Shown: positions 38,774-48,109 of the stretch, piece after piece
Layout: each line of letters starts with the position of its first letter
Position numbering within the stretch: position 1 is the first letter of the stretch
From: Leptospira sp.
GTDB taxonomy: Bacteria > Spirochaetota > Leptospiria > Leptospirales > Leptospiraceae
NCBI GenBank assembly: GCA_002786225.1
Contig: PEQN01000005.1
Span: forward strand, 62,001 to 126,000
Direction: 5' to 3'
DNA: 64,000 nucleotides
Notes under the pieces: model-generated
The model's input: the letters and a program-made list of their open reading frames with translations, nothing else
Told to the model about the DNA's origin: nothing
Database searches by the model: none
Translations under genes and position numbers: made by a program

Positions 38774-41133
38774 GAAATCTATTTGTAGTAATTGCAACAT
38801 CGATTGTTTTCTTTGTAACTTTTACAACAGTATTCTTAGGGATACAGGATAACATCTATAGGCTTCCAGTTTATTTTTTACCGAATGGTCAGATCATGAA
38901 TGTTGATCCAAAATACAAAGAATACTGGGGCCATAAAATTTCGATTGATGATGTCTTTTATGCAAAAGATTTAAACTCCAAATTCAATTTTGCAGAGCAT
39001 GAAGTAAGAATTTATAGCAAAAATGACAAACTTAAAATTGGAAATTTCTTTTTTATTCATATAAATAAAACAAAAATAGTAAGGCTTTTTCTTATTGATA
39101 TCATTGCTTCTTTAATCTCTTTTATCATTGCTGTTTTGTTTTTTTATTCCATTAGAGATAATTATATTTTTGTATTCTTTATAACTTTATCAGGCTTACT
39201 TTTTACCAATTTTCTTTATTTAGCCTTTGAACAATATTTCTCATTTCTGGTCTTTTTGCTTTATATCATCGGCTTTATGCTTTGGAATTTATCTTATCGA
39301 TTTCGAGGTAAAGAAATCCCTACACAGTGGACCATTCCACAAATTATTACATCTTGCATTATGGGATTTATAGTTCAAACAGAAATGGATAATTATGATA
39401 TTCAAGTTAGAATTTCAGCAATCGGTCTAGGACTAATTCTACTTTCAACTTTAATTTGCATCTTCTGGAATCTTATAGATATCATTCGTAGTAGAAATAT
39501 AAATGATATTTCCAAGAGAAAAATATCCCTTCTCTTCTCACTTTCCATCATACTTATAGTGCCTGTTATGTTTTTATTTTCCGATCCATTAAATTTACTC
39601 AAATTAGATCGCTTTTTTATCTTAGTATTCTTTCTCGCCTTCCTTGGTTCCTTTATCTTTGGTACTTATAAATATAGTTTTGTTCCTATGCAGATTTTTT
39701 TCTCACCTACTGCTATCACTCTCATTCTTGTTGGATCTATAGTGGGAAGCTATTCTTTTGTTGTTTTACTATTAAATAAATTTATTCATTTACAGATTCT
39801 TTCTGATACTAGATATTTTAATATTTTCTTTTTATTTATTGCTATTTTTTATCTTATTCCTTTGAAAAACACTTTCAGAACTTTAGTAAACTATTGGAGT
39901 TTTATTAAGAACCCACAATTATCAAGTAGCCTAGATAAAATTAATCTATTAATCACTTCTCCTATTTCAGTGAAATCTGTAGTTTCAACCATCAACAAAT
40001 CTATGTTAGATACTATGAATGTGACACAAATTACAATATTAATACCTGGAGATCAATTTCCCAATGTAGATCTTAGAAATATTAATTTTACCAGAATTTC
40101 CTCTAATTCTGATATTTGGAATTATTTCCAGAATTCTAAAGAAGTCACAGTTACCGCTCATTTGGCATATGGAGTCGGTCTTAGACAAAAATTATACAAC
40201 TATCTAAGCGATATGGAAATTCAAATAGCTTTTCCCATTCGAGATACCAATCAAAAAAGAAGAAACAAAGCAATCTTGTTGATTGGTGAGAAAATCGATA
40301 AACAAAATTTCAGTCTAGGTGAGTTGAGATACATCCGTGAGGTTTCAAGATTGACATCCATGCTGCTTGATAACTACACATTACTTGCTGATGAAATAGA
40401 GAAGAAAAAGATTCAGAAAAAATTGCAACTCGCATCCATCTTGGATCATACTTTAAACTTACTAGACCAACCTTTATCTAATAAAATTGATATAGGATAT
40501 TTCTCCATTCCTGCGGTAGAAATTAGTGGCGACTATATGGATATAATTAACATTAATCATGACAAAATTGCTATTTTCCTTGGAGATGTTTCCGGACATG
40601 GCTTAGGAACAGGTTACATAGTAACAGCTATTAAATCAATAATTAGAGAATTGCTCTCATCATCTGCAAGCCTAGAAACCATTTTTAATGAAATAAATAA
40701 TTTCCTTATGATGAAATATGGTGGAAATGAATTTATGACCTTGCTTGGTGGAATACTTGATATATCAACAGGACAATTTCATTTTATCAATGCAGGGCAC
40801 CCTAATTTAATAATCCTAGATGATAAAGGAAGTATGGAATTTTACTCTAAAACACAAAGAGTATTAGGAATACTATCAACTGATTATGCCTTGCAAGAAT
40901 TGAAGATTCAACCTACACAGAAATTAATTCTTTATTCGGACGGTGTGACTGAAACCTTCGGTGAGGCGGATTCAATGTTTGGAGAAGAATCACTTAATGA
41001 TTTTTTGAAAATGAATCCAGGCAAAAGTGCTTCTGAATTACCGCTTCTTCTGCAAGAGAGGCTAGACCTTTTCCGAAAGGGGAAAGATCTTAGCGATGAT
41101 TCAAGTTTCATAGCAATAAAACTACTCTCCTAA
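38770..41133 (+). CDS. Membrane-bound SpoIIE/RsbU-type PP2C phosphatase
   Basis: This 787-aa protein has an N-terminal TM, an extracytoplasmic stretch of about 70 aa, then about eight TM helices (to ~380). A GAF-like segment (~395-540), a short coiled coil and a PP2C domain (~560-785) follow. Metal-binding residues are intact: ISGDYMD, FLGDVSGHGLGTGY, LYSDGVTETFGE and DDSSFIAIKL. Such enzymes dephosphorylate anti-sigma-antagonists (STAS proteins). No STAS or anti-sigma gene is adjacent, so the target is unknown. It forms a pair with the upstream degenerate relative. Confidence 0.88.
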   Translation: MRNLFVVIATSIVFFVTFTTVFLGIQDNIYRLPVYFLPNGQIMNVDPKYKEYWGHKISIDDVFYAKDLNSKFNFAEHEVRIYSKNDKLKIGNFFFIHINKTKIVRLFLIDIIASLISFIIAVLFFYSIRDNYIFVFFITLSGLLFTNFLYLAFEQYFSFLVFLLYIIGFMLWNLSYRFRGKEIPTQWTIPQIITSCIMGFIVQTEMDNYDIQVRISAIGLGLILLSTLICIFWNLIDIIRSRNINDISKRKISLLFSLSIILIVPVMFLFSDPLNLLKLDRFFILVFFLAFLGSFIFGTYKYSFVPMQIFFSPTAITLILVGSIVGSYSFVVLLLNKFIHLQILSDTRYFNIFFLFIAIFYLIPLKNTFRTLVNYWSFIKNPQLSSSLDKINLLITSPISVKSVVSTINKSMLDTMNVTQITILIPGDQFPNVDLRNINFTRISSNSDIWNYFQNSKEVTVTAHLAYGVGLRQKLYNYLSDMEIQIAFPIRDTNQKRRNKAILLIGEKIDKQNFSLGELRYIREVSRLTSMLLDNYTLLADEIEKKKIQKKLQLASILDHTLNLLDQPLSNKIDIGYFSIPAVEISGDYMDIININHDKIAIFLGDVSGHGLGTGYIVTAIKSIIRELLSSSASLETIFNEINNFLMMKYGGNEFMTLLGGILDISTGQFHFINAGHPNLIILDDKGSMEFYSKTQRVLGILSTDYALQELKIQPTQKLILYSDGVTETFGEADSMFGEESLNDFLKMNPGKSASELPLLLQERLDLFRKGKDLSDDSSFIAIKLLS

Positions 41134-41158
41134 TTAAAATATTCCGATATAAATATTG

Positions 41159-42055
41159 ATGTCGACTAGAACATTTTATTTTACTATTTTTCTTTCCATA
41201 GCCTTTAGTTTTATTTCATTTTGGGATCATCCATTTATGAATTATACAAAAGAATTTGTAGTTCTAGTACACGAAATATGTCACGCGATCGCAGCCTTGC
41301 TTACTGGAGGCGAAGTTCGAAATATAACTATTCATGGAAACCAATCAGGACAAACAGTAGCCATACCATCTTCAATTAGAGGCTCTTTTCTTTTTGTTGT
41401 ATCAGCTGGTTATTTGGGTACTGCATTGATAGGAGCTGTTTTACTTTATAGAGGCCTCATAGGAAATAAGACTAAATCAACATTGATAATATTCGGGATT
41501 ATTGTTTTTTTCATTACTTTAAAATATGCAAATGTTGGTGAATTTACTTATACTGTAGGAATAGCCTGGTCTATAGCGATCTTATTTATTTCTTTTCTAG
41601 GTAAACAAATATCATCTATCTTTTTAGTATTCTTAGGGACTACTTTTTCTCTTTATAGTATTTACGATTTATCCGATTTTACAGATTCTATACATCAAAC
41701 AGATGCAGGAATTTTAGCTTATTGGTTAACGGGTTACAATAGTTCGCAAGACTTGAGTCCTCCTGCATCAGTTTTAATATTAGGTTACTTAATAGCAATT
41801 ACATGGTCCATGATGGGCATAGGAATTATATATACTTATGTTAAACGAGGAATTTTCCATTCTGAGGAGGAACACTATGCTTCTGAATCAGCGAATGGAA
41901 CAAATATTCTTCCTGGAGATTTCCAAGAGATGTTTCCTGGGGAATTGACTCCAGAAGTTGTTGACTGGTTCCTCTCTAAAGGCTTAGATTTGAATGGTAG
42001 ACCGCTTTCTGGAGAATTGGTAGACGGAATTCAGAAAGATTCTGAAATGTCCTAG
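41159..42055 (+). CDS. M50-family membrane metallopeptidase
   Basis: This 299-aa polytopic protein has the zinc-binding HExxH in [19 protein letters not shown] and the adjacent [12 protein letters not shown] typical of the M50B group. About seven TM helices follow, and a soluble acidic C-terminus of about 50 aa ([20 protein letters not shown]) ends it. Site-2-type proteases cut membrane proteins, often anti-sigma factors. I chose the ATG at 41159; the TTG just before it is an alternative. Confidence 0.8.
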   Translation: MSTRTFYFTIFLSIAFSFISFWDHPFMNYTKEFVVLVHEICHAIAALLTGGEVRNITIHGNQSGQTVAIPSSIRGSFLFVVSAGYLGTALIGAVLLYRGLIGNKTKSTLIIFGIIVFFITLKYANVGEFTYTVGIAWSIAILFISFLGKQISSIFLVFLGTTFSLYSIYDLSDFTDSIHQTDAGILAYWLTGYNSSQDLSPPASVLILGYLIAITWSMMGIGIIYTYVKRGIFHSEEEHYASESANGTNILPGDFQEMFPGELTPEVVDWFLSKGLDLNGRPLSGELVDGIQKDSEMS

Positions 42056-42062
42056 TAAGCAT

Positions 42063-43004
42063 ATGGGTAAAAGAATTCTAATCACTGGAGGAGCTGGCTT
42101 CATTGGCTCCCATCTATCTGAACGTCTTCTCAAAGAGGGCAATCAAATCATCTGTCTTGATAACCTTCATACAGGCAGAAAGAAAAACATCGCACATTTA
42201 CATGATTTTGAAAATTTCGAATTCATTCGCCATGACATAGTTGATCCAATTAAATTGGAAGTTGATCAAGTATACAATATGGCTTGTCCAGCTTCCCCTG
42301 TTCATTACCAATCCAATGCTATCAAAACAATCAAGACAAATGTAATGGGAACCCTAAACATGTTGGGACTTGCGAAAAGAGTGAATGCTAGAATTTTGCA
42401 AGCATCTACTAGTGAAGTCTACGGAAATCCCTTAGAACATCCACAGAAAGAATCCTATTGGGGAAATGTAAATACTATTGGAATTCGTTCTTGCTACGAT
42501 GAGGGTAAGCGTGTTGCAGAGACACTTTGTTTCGATTACCACAGAAATCATAATGTTGAAATCAGGGTGATTCGAATTTTTAACACCTATGGTCCTAATA
42601 TGTTAGCTGATGATGGAAGAGTTGTAAGTAACTTCATCGTTCAAGCACTGCAAGGCCAAGATATTACTATTTATGGGGATGGTTCCCAGACTAGATCCTT
42701 TTGCTATGTAGATGATTTAGTTCAAGGAATAATCTCTATGATGAATAAAGAGAATTTCATTGGTCCAGTCAATTTAGGAAATGATGGAGAATTTACGGTA
42801 AAAGAACTAGCTGAAAAAGTCATCCAGCTTACAAAGTCTTCTTCTAAGATAATTTATAAGGATCTTCCATCGGATGATCCTGCGCGACGAAGACCTGATT
42901 TAACACTTGCTAAAAAAGAATTAAATTTTCAACATACGGTTCCTCTAGAACAAGGCTTGTTAAAAACCATAGAGTATTTTAAAAAATCTATAAACGAAAA
43001 GTAG
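42063..43004 (+). CDS. UDP-glucuronate decarboxylase (UDP-xylose synthase type)
   Basis: This 313-aa extended SDR enzyme has the NAD site [15 protein letters not shown], the catalytic YxxxK as [13 protein letters not shown], and the specific stretch [20 protein letters not shown] of UXS-type decarboxylases. [10 protein letters not shown] and [16 protein letters not shown] are also present. It would make UDP-xylose or a related sugar nucleotide for envelope glycans. A wider epimerase role is less likely. It lies 7 nt after the M50 gene and 7 nt before the transhydrogenase gene. Confidence 0.88.
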   Translation: MGKRILITGGAGFIGSHLSERLLKEGNQIICLDNLHTGRKKNIAHLHDFENFEFIRHDIVDPIKLEVDQVYNMACPASPVHYQSNAIKTIKTNVMGTLNMLGLAKRVNARILQASTSEVYGNPLEHPQKESYWGNVNTIGIRSCYDEGKRVAETLCFDYHRNHNVEIRVIRIFNTYGPNMLADDGRVVSNFIVQALQGQDITIYGDGSQTRSFCYVDDLVQGIISMMNKENFIGPVNLGNDGEFTVKELAEKVIQLTKSSSKIIYKDLPSDDPARRRPDLTLAKKELNFQHTVPLEQGLLKTIEYFKKSINEK

Positions 43005-43011
43005 GATTATT

Positions 43012-44136
43012 ATGAAGCTAGGAATTATTAAAGAAGAGAGTTATGAGAACAGAGTGTCCATCACTCCTGATATCATTGATGCTTTAAAGAAAATAGGTGT
43101 AGAGGTCAGCATTGAAACAGGTGCTGGTGACAAAGCATTTCATAATGATAAAGAATATGAGGCACTTGGTGCAAAAGTTGCTAAGCGTGAAGATATTCTT
43201 CAGAATTCCGACCTTATAACTTGCATCCATTTCCCAAGTGAATCTGTTACTTCTAAATTGAAGAAAGGTCAATCTGTAATGGCACTTTTTCAACCTGTAT
43301 ACAACAAAGATAAGATTAAAAAATTAAATGAGCAAGGTTTAACTCTTTATAGCCTAGATACTATACCTCGAATAACACGCGCTCAATCCATGGATGTGCT
43401 TTCTTCCCAGGCTACAGTTGCAGGATATAAGGCAGTTTTGACTGCTGCTAACCATACTAGTAGATTTTTCCCTATGCTTACAACAGCAGCTGGGACCATA
43501 ACACCTTCGAGAGTTTTAATAATTGGAGCTGGTGTTGCAGGATTACAAGCTATAGCAACTTCCAGAAGACTTGGAGCGGTAGTTGATGTTTTTGATACCA
43601 GACCCGAAGTGAAAGAACAAGTTATGAGTTTGGGTGCTAAGTTTGTAGAGGTAGAAGGAGCTGCGGATGCTTCTTCTGCTGGTGGATATGCTGTTGAACA
43701 ATCGGAAGATTATAAAAAACGTCAAGCAGAGGCAATTCATAAATTTGCAACCAAGGCTGATATCATTATTACAACTGCACTCATTCCAGGAAAGAAGGCT
43801 CCTATTTTAATCACCAAATCTATGATAGATGAAATGAGACCAGGTTCCGTTATTGTAGATCTTGCTTCAATTATGGGTGGCAATACTGATTTAACCAAAG
43901 ACAATGAAACAGTAGTTCACAAAGGAGTCAGTATCATTGGAAATTCAAATCTTCCTTCTACAATGCCTTCGGATGCAAGTAAAATGTTTGCAAAAAATAT
44001 TTTCAATTTCTTAAAATTACTTATCGTTGAGAATCAAGTAAAATTAAATTTTGAAGATGAAGTTATCTCCGGCACTTGCATAGCCCACGACTCACAGATT
44101 CGACACAAACCTACTTTGGATGCTCTTTCTGCTTAA
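43012..44136 (+). CDS. pntA: NAD(P) transhydrogenase subunit alpha, part 1
   Basis: This 374-aa protein has the NAD(H)-binding dI domain of proton-translocating transhydrogenase: GIIKEESYENRVSITPD, VLIIGAGVAGLQAIATSRRL, DTRPEVKEQVMSLGA and TTALIPGKKAPILIT. The long loop VEGAADASSAGGYAVEQSED is typical of PntA, not of alanine dehydrogenase. The membrane part (part 2) and the beta subunit are not adjacent; the next gene is a deacetylase. They must be elsewhere, or the protein works alone. Confidence 0.88.
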   Translation: MKLGIIKEESYENRVSITPDIIDALKKIGVEVSIETGAGDKAFHNDKEYEALGAKVAKREDILQNSDLITCIHFPSESVTSKLKKGQSVMALFQPVYNKDKIKKLNEQGLTLYSLDTIPRITRAQSMDVLSSQATVAGYKAVLTAANHTSRFFPMLTTAAGTITPSRVLIIGAGVAGLQAIATSRRLGAVVDVFDTRPEVKEQVMSLGAKFVEVEGAADASSAGGYAVEQSEDYKKRQAEAIHKFATKADIIITTALIPGKKAPILITKSMIDEMRPGSVIVDLASIMGGNTDLTKDNETVVHKGVSIIGNSNLPSTMPSDASKMFAKNIFNFLKLLIVENQVKLNFEDEVISGTCIAHDSQIRHKPTLDALSA

Positions 44137-45085
44137 AAATCATTTAATCTGCTCCTTCATTTTTTTGGGTATGCATCTTTCAATTTATGCCCAGAATAAA
44201 CCTATCTCTAATTTACAGATCAATGAATTGGGTAAGATCCCTATCATCACCTATCATAAAATTGGTGATACGGACACAGAATATTCCAGATCAAGGGAAG
44301 GATTTCGTAGTGATTTAATTTATTTTATAGAAAATAAATTCCATTTTCTGAGCCTTCAAGAATTTACCTCTGGTAATATCCAAGCTCCCAAAGGATCGAT
44401 TCCAATTTTGATGACTTTTGATGATTCATCCGTATCTCAATTTGAGATGGATAAAAATGGTAAAATCAACCCTAATTCAGGTATAGGAATTATTGAAAGC
44501 CTTAAGAAAAAGTATCCAACCTTTCGCCCTAAAGGAGTTTTCTTTGTTACACCAGGAGCTAAGAATCCCAATGATTTATTTGGACAGAAGGAATCTAAGA
44601 AAGCCAAATTAGAATACCTAATTGCAAATGGATATGACATTGAGAACCACACTCTTTGGCATGCAAATTTAAAGAAATACTCATCAAAGATAGAAGAACA
44701 GATAGTTAAATGCGAACAATTTGTCCAAGAATATTTACCCAATCATAAGATGTCTTCACTTGCCCTACCCTTTGGAATTTATCCACCTGAAGCTGAGAGA
44801 CACAGATTGATGAAAGGGAATTTCAAAGGTGTGAGTTATAAGAATTCAAATATATTTGATTATTCTAATAGATTGAGTTATGTTCCCTACCATAAAGAAT
44901 ATGATTCTCTACATATACGAAGAATTCATGCGAATGAATCAGGAATCAAACGAATGATAGTTGAGCTGAATAAACCAGGAATAGCATTTGTTAGTGATGG
45001 TGATCCTTCTACCATTACAATTCCAAAAACAAGTCTAGGTTTCTTACAAGAGAAAGGACTTAATAAAAAAGTCTTGAGCTATTAA
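44120..45085 (+). CDS. Polysaccharide deacetylase-like exported protein
   Basis: This 321-aa protein has a signal peptide (LICSFIFLGMHLSIYA). A NodB-type fold follows: IPIITYHKIGD, the catalytic-Asp strand PILMTFDDSS, the metal-His strand DIENHTLWHANL and SLALPFGIYP. It probably removes acetyl groups from an envelope glycan. Ser replaces the usual Gly after TFDD, a mild variation. The start overlaps pntA by 17 nt and the 3' end overlaps the convergent PAP2 gene by 42 nt. Confidence 0.8.
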   Translation: MLFLLKNHLICSFIFLGMHLSIYAQNKPISNLQINELGKIPIITYHKIGDTDTEYSRSREGFRSDLIYFIENKFHFLSLQEFTSGNIQAPKGSIPILMTFDDSSVSQFEMDKNGKINPNSGIGIIESLKKKYPTFRPKGVFFVTPGAKNPNDLFGQKESKKAKLEYLIANGYDIENHTLWHANLKKYSSKIEEQIVKCEQFVQEYLPNHKMSSLALPFGIYPPEAERHRLMKGNFKGVSYKNSNIFDYSNRLSYVPYHKEYDSLHIRRIHANESGIKRMIVELNKPGIAFVSDGDPSTITIPKTSLGFLQEKGLNKKVLSY

Positions 45086-45580
45086 AAATTTCCAGAATCC
45101 GACGGCGATTAAACCAACAATCAATCCTACGATCCATCCTCCCACCAAATCACTCAAGAAATGGTGGAGGCTAAGCAGTCTTCCAATTCCAGCAAGGATA
45201 GTAAAGATAAAAATCCAAGAGGAAACTTGAAAAGCTAGAATCAATACGATAACAACTACCATAGAATTAGCCGAGTGAGCGGAAGGAAAGGAATGCTTCA
45301 TATCTGGATTCGAATCTAATTTGCCAGCAATAGAGATGAGCGGACGACCTCTAGATACTATCTTCTTAAGAAAAAGCACCAATCTATCATTGATAAATGC
45401 GATAATTACAATATAAGAAAACGCTAACCAAAAAGGTCGAAATCCATGAGCTGAATAAAGTATAGGCAAAAGAATAATTAAAAAGACCTCTCCCCTATTC
45501 CATCGACCTAATATTCTTCTAAGCGTTTCTGTAGGAAAATGATTCTTAATCCAAAAGGATATCGCAAAGTCTATTTTCAA
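45044..45580 (-). CDS. PAP2-family membrane phosphatase
   Basis: This 178-aa protein has five or six TM helices and the three acid-phosphatase motifs: KKIVSRGRPL, HSFPSAHSANSM and SLHHFLSDLVGGWIVG. It probably dephosphorylates a lipid such as undecaprenyl diphosphate or phosphatidate. It overlaps hisS by ATGA and the convergent deacetylase gene by 42 nt. Confidence 0.88.
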   Translation of the reverse strand: MKIDFAISFWIKNHFPTETLRRILGRWNRGEVFLIILLPILYSAHGFRPFWLAFSYIVIIAFINDRLVLFLKKIVSRGRPLISIAGKLDSNPDMKHSFPSAHSANSMVVVIVLILAFQVSSWIFIFTILAGIGRLLSLHHFLSDLVGGWIVGLIVGLIAVGFWKFLIAQDFFIKSFLL

Positions 45581-46905
45581 ATTGTCTTACCATTGAATTC
45601 TTGAAGCAATCTTATTACCAATTCACTTCTTGGAATTTCAATTTGGGTTCTTAATTCAAGATTTTTTAAGGAAATAATTCCTTTTGTAAGCTCATCAGGA
45701 CCACAAATAAGAATGTGCTTAAAACCTTTCTTCTCCGCTAAAGAAATTTGCTTACCAAACTTCTGATCTGGATTTAAGAACATTTCGCACTTCAATCCTG
45801 ATTTTCGAATTTCATCTGCCATGAGAAAAATTTCAGCAGTAATTTCTTCAGATAGAATAGGAATGCAAATGATATCTTCTCTTCCAAGGAGAGGAAGAAG
45901 ATCATGGGTCTCAAGAAAGTTCTGTAGAGTTACATCCCCTAATCCAAATCCAGTACCAGAGACGGCCTCATTTGTAAATAGACCAATTAAATTATCATAT
46001 CGTCCACCGCCATACAAGGATCTTTTGTTTTTTGGAGAAGAGTCATAAATCTCAAATATATAACCCGTGTAATAATCAAATCCTCTTATGATAGAAGGAT
46101 CAAATTGTACAATGTCGCCTAATCCTATTTTGTCGATTTTGGCAAAAAAGCCTTTTATTTCATCAATCAATTCAGAAGAAATTCCAGGAATTTGTTCCAA
46201 GGTAACTAAACTTGAGTTCAAGAAAGCATCAATGCTCTTATCTGCATCAGGAAGATTTGGTATTGTTTTCTTAATCTCTGCAAGATATTCATCGTGGGTA
46301 ATTTTATTTTTCTTATCAAGTATCTTTGAGACTTCTTGTGCTTTGGATGGATCTAAATTCATTCCCTGAAAGAAGCCATCTAGGATCTTTCGGTGTGAAA
46401 TCTTAACCTGAAACATAGATTTGTTGGCACCAAATGCGGTCAATATATCACAAGCTAGTTTTAGGATCTCGAGCTCTGCAGAGTTAGAATCTACGCCAAA
46501 GATATCAACATTTAATTGCCAATGCTCTCTAAGTCGTCCATGACCTGGCTGTTCATATCTCCAGAGATTAGGGAAGGAAAACCATCGAATCGGTCTTGGC
46601 AATTCTCTGAGTTTTCCAGCAACCATACGAGCAAGTGTCGGTGTCATTTCAGGACGAATGGCAACTTCTCTACCGCCCTTGTCTATAAAATCGTAAATCT
46701 GTTTACCAACAATTTCATCTCCTGTCTTTGCACGGTATAGATCCAATGATTCTATCATAGGTCCGTCGTATTCTTCATATCCATAGGATTCTACAACGGA
46801 TCGCATTACATTAAACATATAATTACGAATTCTCATTTGATCTGGATAAAAGTCCCTAGTTCCTTTATAGCCAGCTGTAGTTAATTGTTCTTTTTTTTCT
46901 TTCAC
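45577..46905 (-). CDS. hisS: Histidine--tRNA ligase
   Basis: This 442-aa class II synthetase charges tRNA-His. Motif 2 region RPIRWFSFPNLWRYEQPGHG, the HisA-type loop IIRGFDYYTGYIFEIY and motif 3 SLYGGGRYDNLIG then GTGFGLGD are clear. The C-terminal anticodon-binding domain is present (EIFLMADEIRKSGLKCE). The start codon is GTG at 46905. It begins 41 nt after the DUF1577-like gene; I saw no T-box leader. Confidence 0.96.
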   Translation of the reverse strand: MKEKKEQLTTAGYKGTRDFYPDQMRIRNYMFNVMRSVVESYGYEEYDGPMIESLDLYRAKTGDEIVGKQIYDFIDKGGREVAIRPEMTPTLARMVAGKLRELPRPIRWFSFPNLWRYEQPGHGRLREHWQLNVDIFGVDSNSAELEILKLACDILTAFGANKSMFQVKISHRKILDGFFQGMNLDPSKAQEVSKILDKKNKITHDEYLAEIKKTIPNLPDADKSIDAFLNSSLVTLEQIPGISSELIDEIKGFFAKIDKIGLGDIVQFDPSIIRGFDYYTGYIFEIYDSSPKNKRSLYGGGRYDNLIGLFTNEAVSGTGFGLGDVTLQNFLETHDLLPLLGREDIICIPILSEEITAEIFLMADEIRKSGLKCEMFLNPDQKFGKQISLAEKKGFKHILICGPDELTKGIISLKNLELRTQIEIPRSELVIRLLQEFNGKTI

Positions 46906-46946
46906 GCAGTCACCATCCGAATATCCGGATTATGTGGGTAACCGGA

Positions 46947-48071
46947 TTAAATCGTTTGAATAAATTCTAAATAAGATTTGTATTTTCTTAGGCCCTCAGG
47001 ATCACCACTAAATCCAACAATTTCACAACCTACAATATCATACTCACCAGCATTAAAAATATATCGAACTTCCAATGCTATCCTTATGGGAGCTTGCATT
47101 TTGAAGTTCAAATCCAAAGTCAAAACTGGCTTTACAGTTATTGCATTCCGAATTCTCGGATCATTAATCTCTAATGCAACACCATGCAAAGAAGCATTGA
47201 TGACATTTTGCTTAACATCAACTGTATACGTATTAGAATCCATGATTCTTGCCATAAATGTAGATTCAACTTCTTTATATAATTCAAGAATCGAATCTGG
47301 AATAGGTCCAATGTCATTTTCTAAACTAAGAAATGCAAAAGGACGATTTGGACCAAATGGTATGATGATAGGATAGATTACAAAGGAAGAGATTTTCTTA
47401 CTTTTGAATTCTGCAATTTTATCTTCTAGGATCATTTCCTCTTCATAATCTTCTTTGATATTATAAATTTCAGATGAATCAAAAGATGTCATTTTGCTTG
47501 TGTCTTTGATGAAAATAGGTTTCTTATTTCGAAAAGTAGTCTCCACTTCATCACTTAAAGCAGTTTGGCTTGCTAGAATTATTTTCGAATTCGGAAAATT
47601 ATGAAGCAATCGTTTATGTATATCTTGGATTAGAACCAAGGAAGATACGCCAAAAATTTTATTCTCTTCCAAATTCTCCTTAGTAATGAGAAAATTTCCT
47701 CCTGTGACCTTCCCCAAGAGATCAACTATCCTAGGACTACGTCTCTCCTGCTCCGCGATTTGAACTTCAATTGGGTCAATCAGTAATAGATCATCTTTAA
47801 CTTGCACAATTTTGAAATTTATTTCCAATTGCTTCTCTTTAGTTGTATATATAGAGCTGATCTCATTCTGAAAAGTGATATTAGAATCCAGCTTGAGCAC
47901 ATAAAGACCATTAGGTTTCTTAGAAATGAATTTACCTCTTGGTCTTGAGTTATCATCAGATCTTATGATCCCAGATTCTTTGGAAAATTTTTCAATTATT
48001 AATTTATCTATTAAATCTTTCTCGGTTACACTTTTCCAAACTCGAGGCTTAAGATCTGTCAATTGAGTCAT
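46947..48071 (-). CDS. DUF1577/PilZ-like regulatory protein
   Basis: This 374-aa protein has an N-terminal beta domain (about 30-115, with QEQ-like IAEQERRSPRIVDL near its end), a middle GAF-like part (about 150-270) and a C-terminal PilZ-like barrel (VINASLHGVALEINDPRIRN, later LEVRYIFNAGEYDIVGCEIV). AEQERRSPR resembles the RxxxR region of PilZ linkers, so c-di-GMP binding is possible here. It shares domain order with the protein at 31397-32575. It lies upstream of hisS on the same strand. Confidence 0.65.
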   Translation of the reverse strand: MTQLTDLKPRVWKSVTEKDLIDKLIIEKFSKESGIIRSDDNSRPRGKFISKKPNGLYVLKLDSNITFQNEISSIYTTKEKQLEINFKIVQVKDDLLLIDPIEVQIAEQERRSPRIVDLLGKVTGGNFLITKENLEENKIFGVSSLVLIQDIHKRLLHNFPNSKIILASQTALSDEVETTFRNKKPIFIKDTSKMTSFDSSEIYNIKEDYEEEMILEDKIAEFKSKKISSFVIYPIIIPFGPNRPFAFLSLENDIGPIPDSILELYKEVESTFMARIMDSNTYTVDVKQNVINASLHGVALEINDPRIRNAITVKPVLTLDLNFKMQAPIRIALEVRYIFNAGEYDIVGCEIVGFSGDPEGLRKYKSYLEFIQTI

Positions 48072-48109
48072 CGATTTAATTGACGTATTTTTATCAGATA
48101 AAAATACAT

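Noticed and set aside
46906..46946. ATCCGG inverted and direct repeats upstream of hisS as a T-box or riboswitch
   Set aside because: The gap is only 41 nt, far too short for a T-box. The 6-bp arms with a 13-nt loop are weak.
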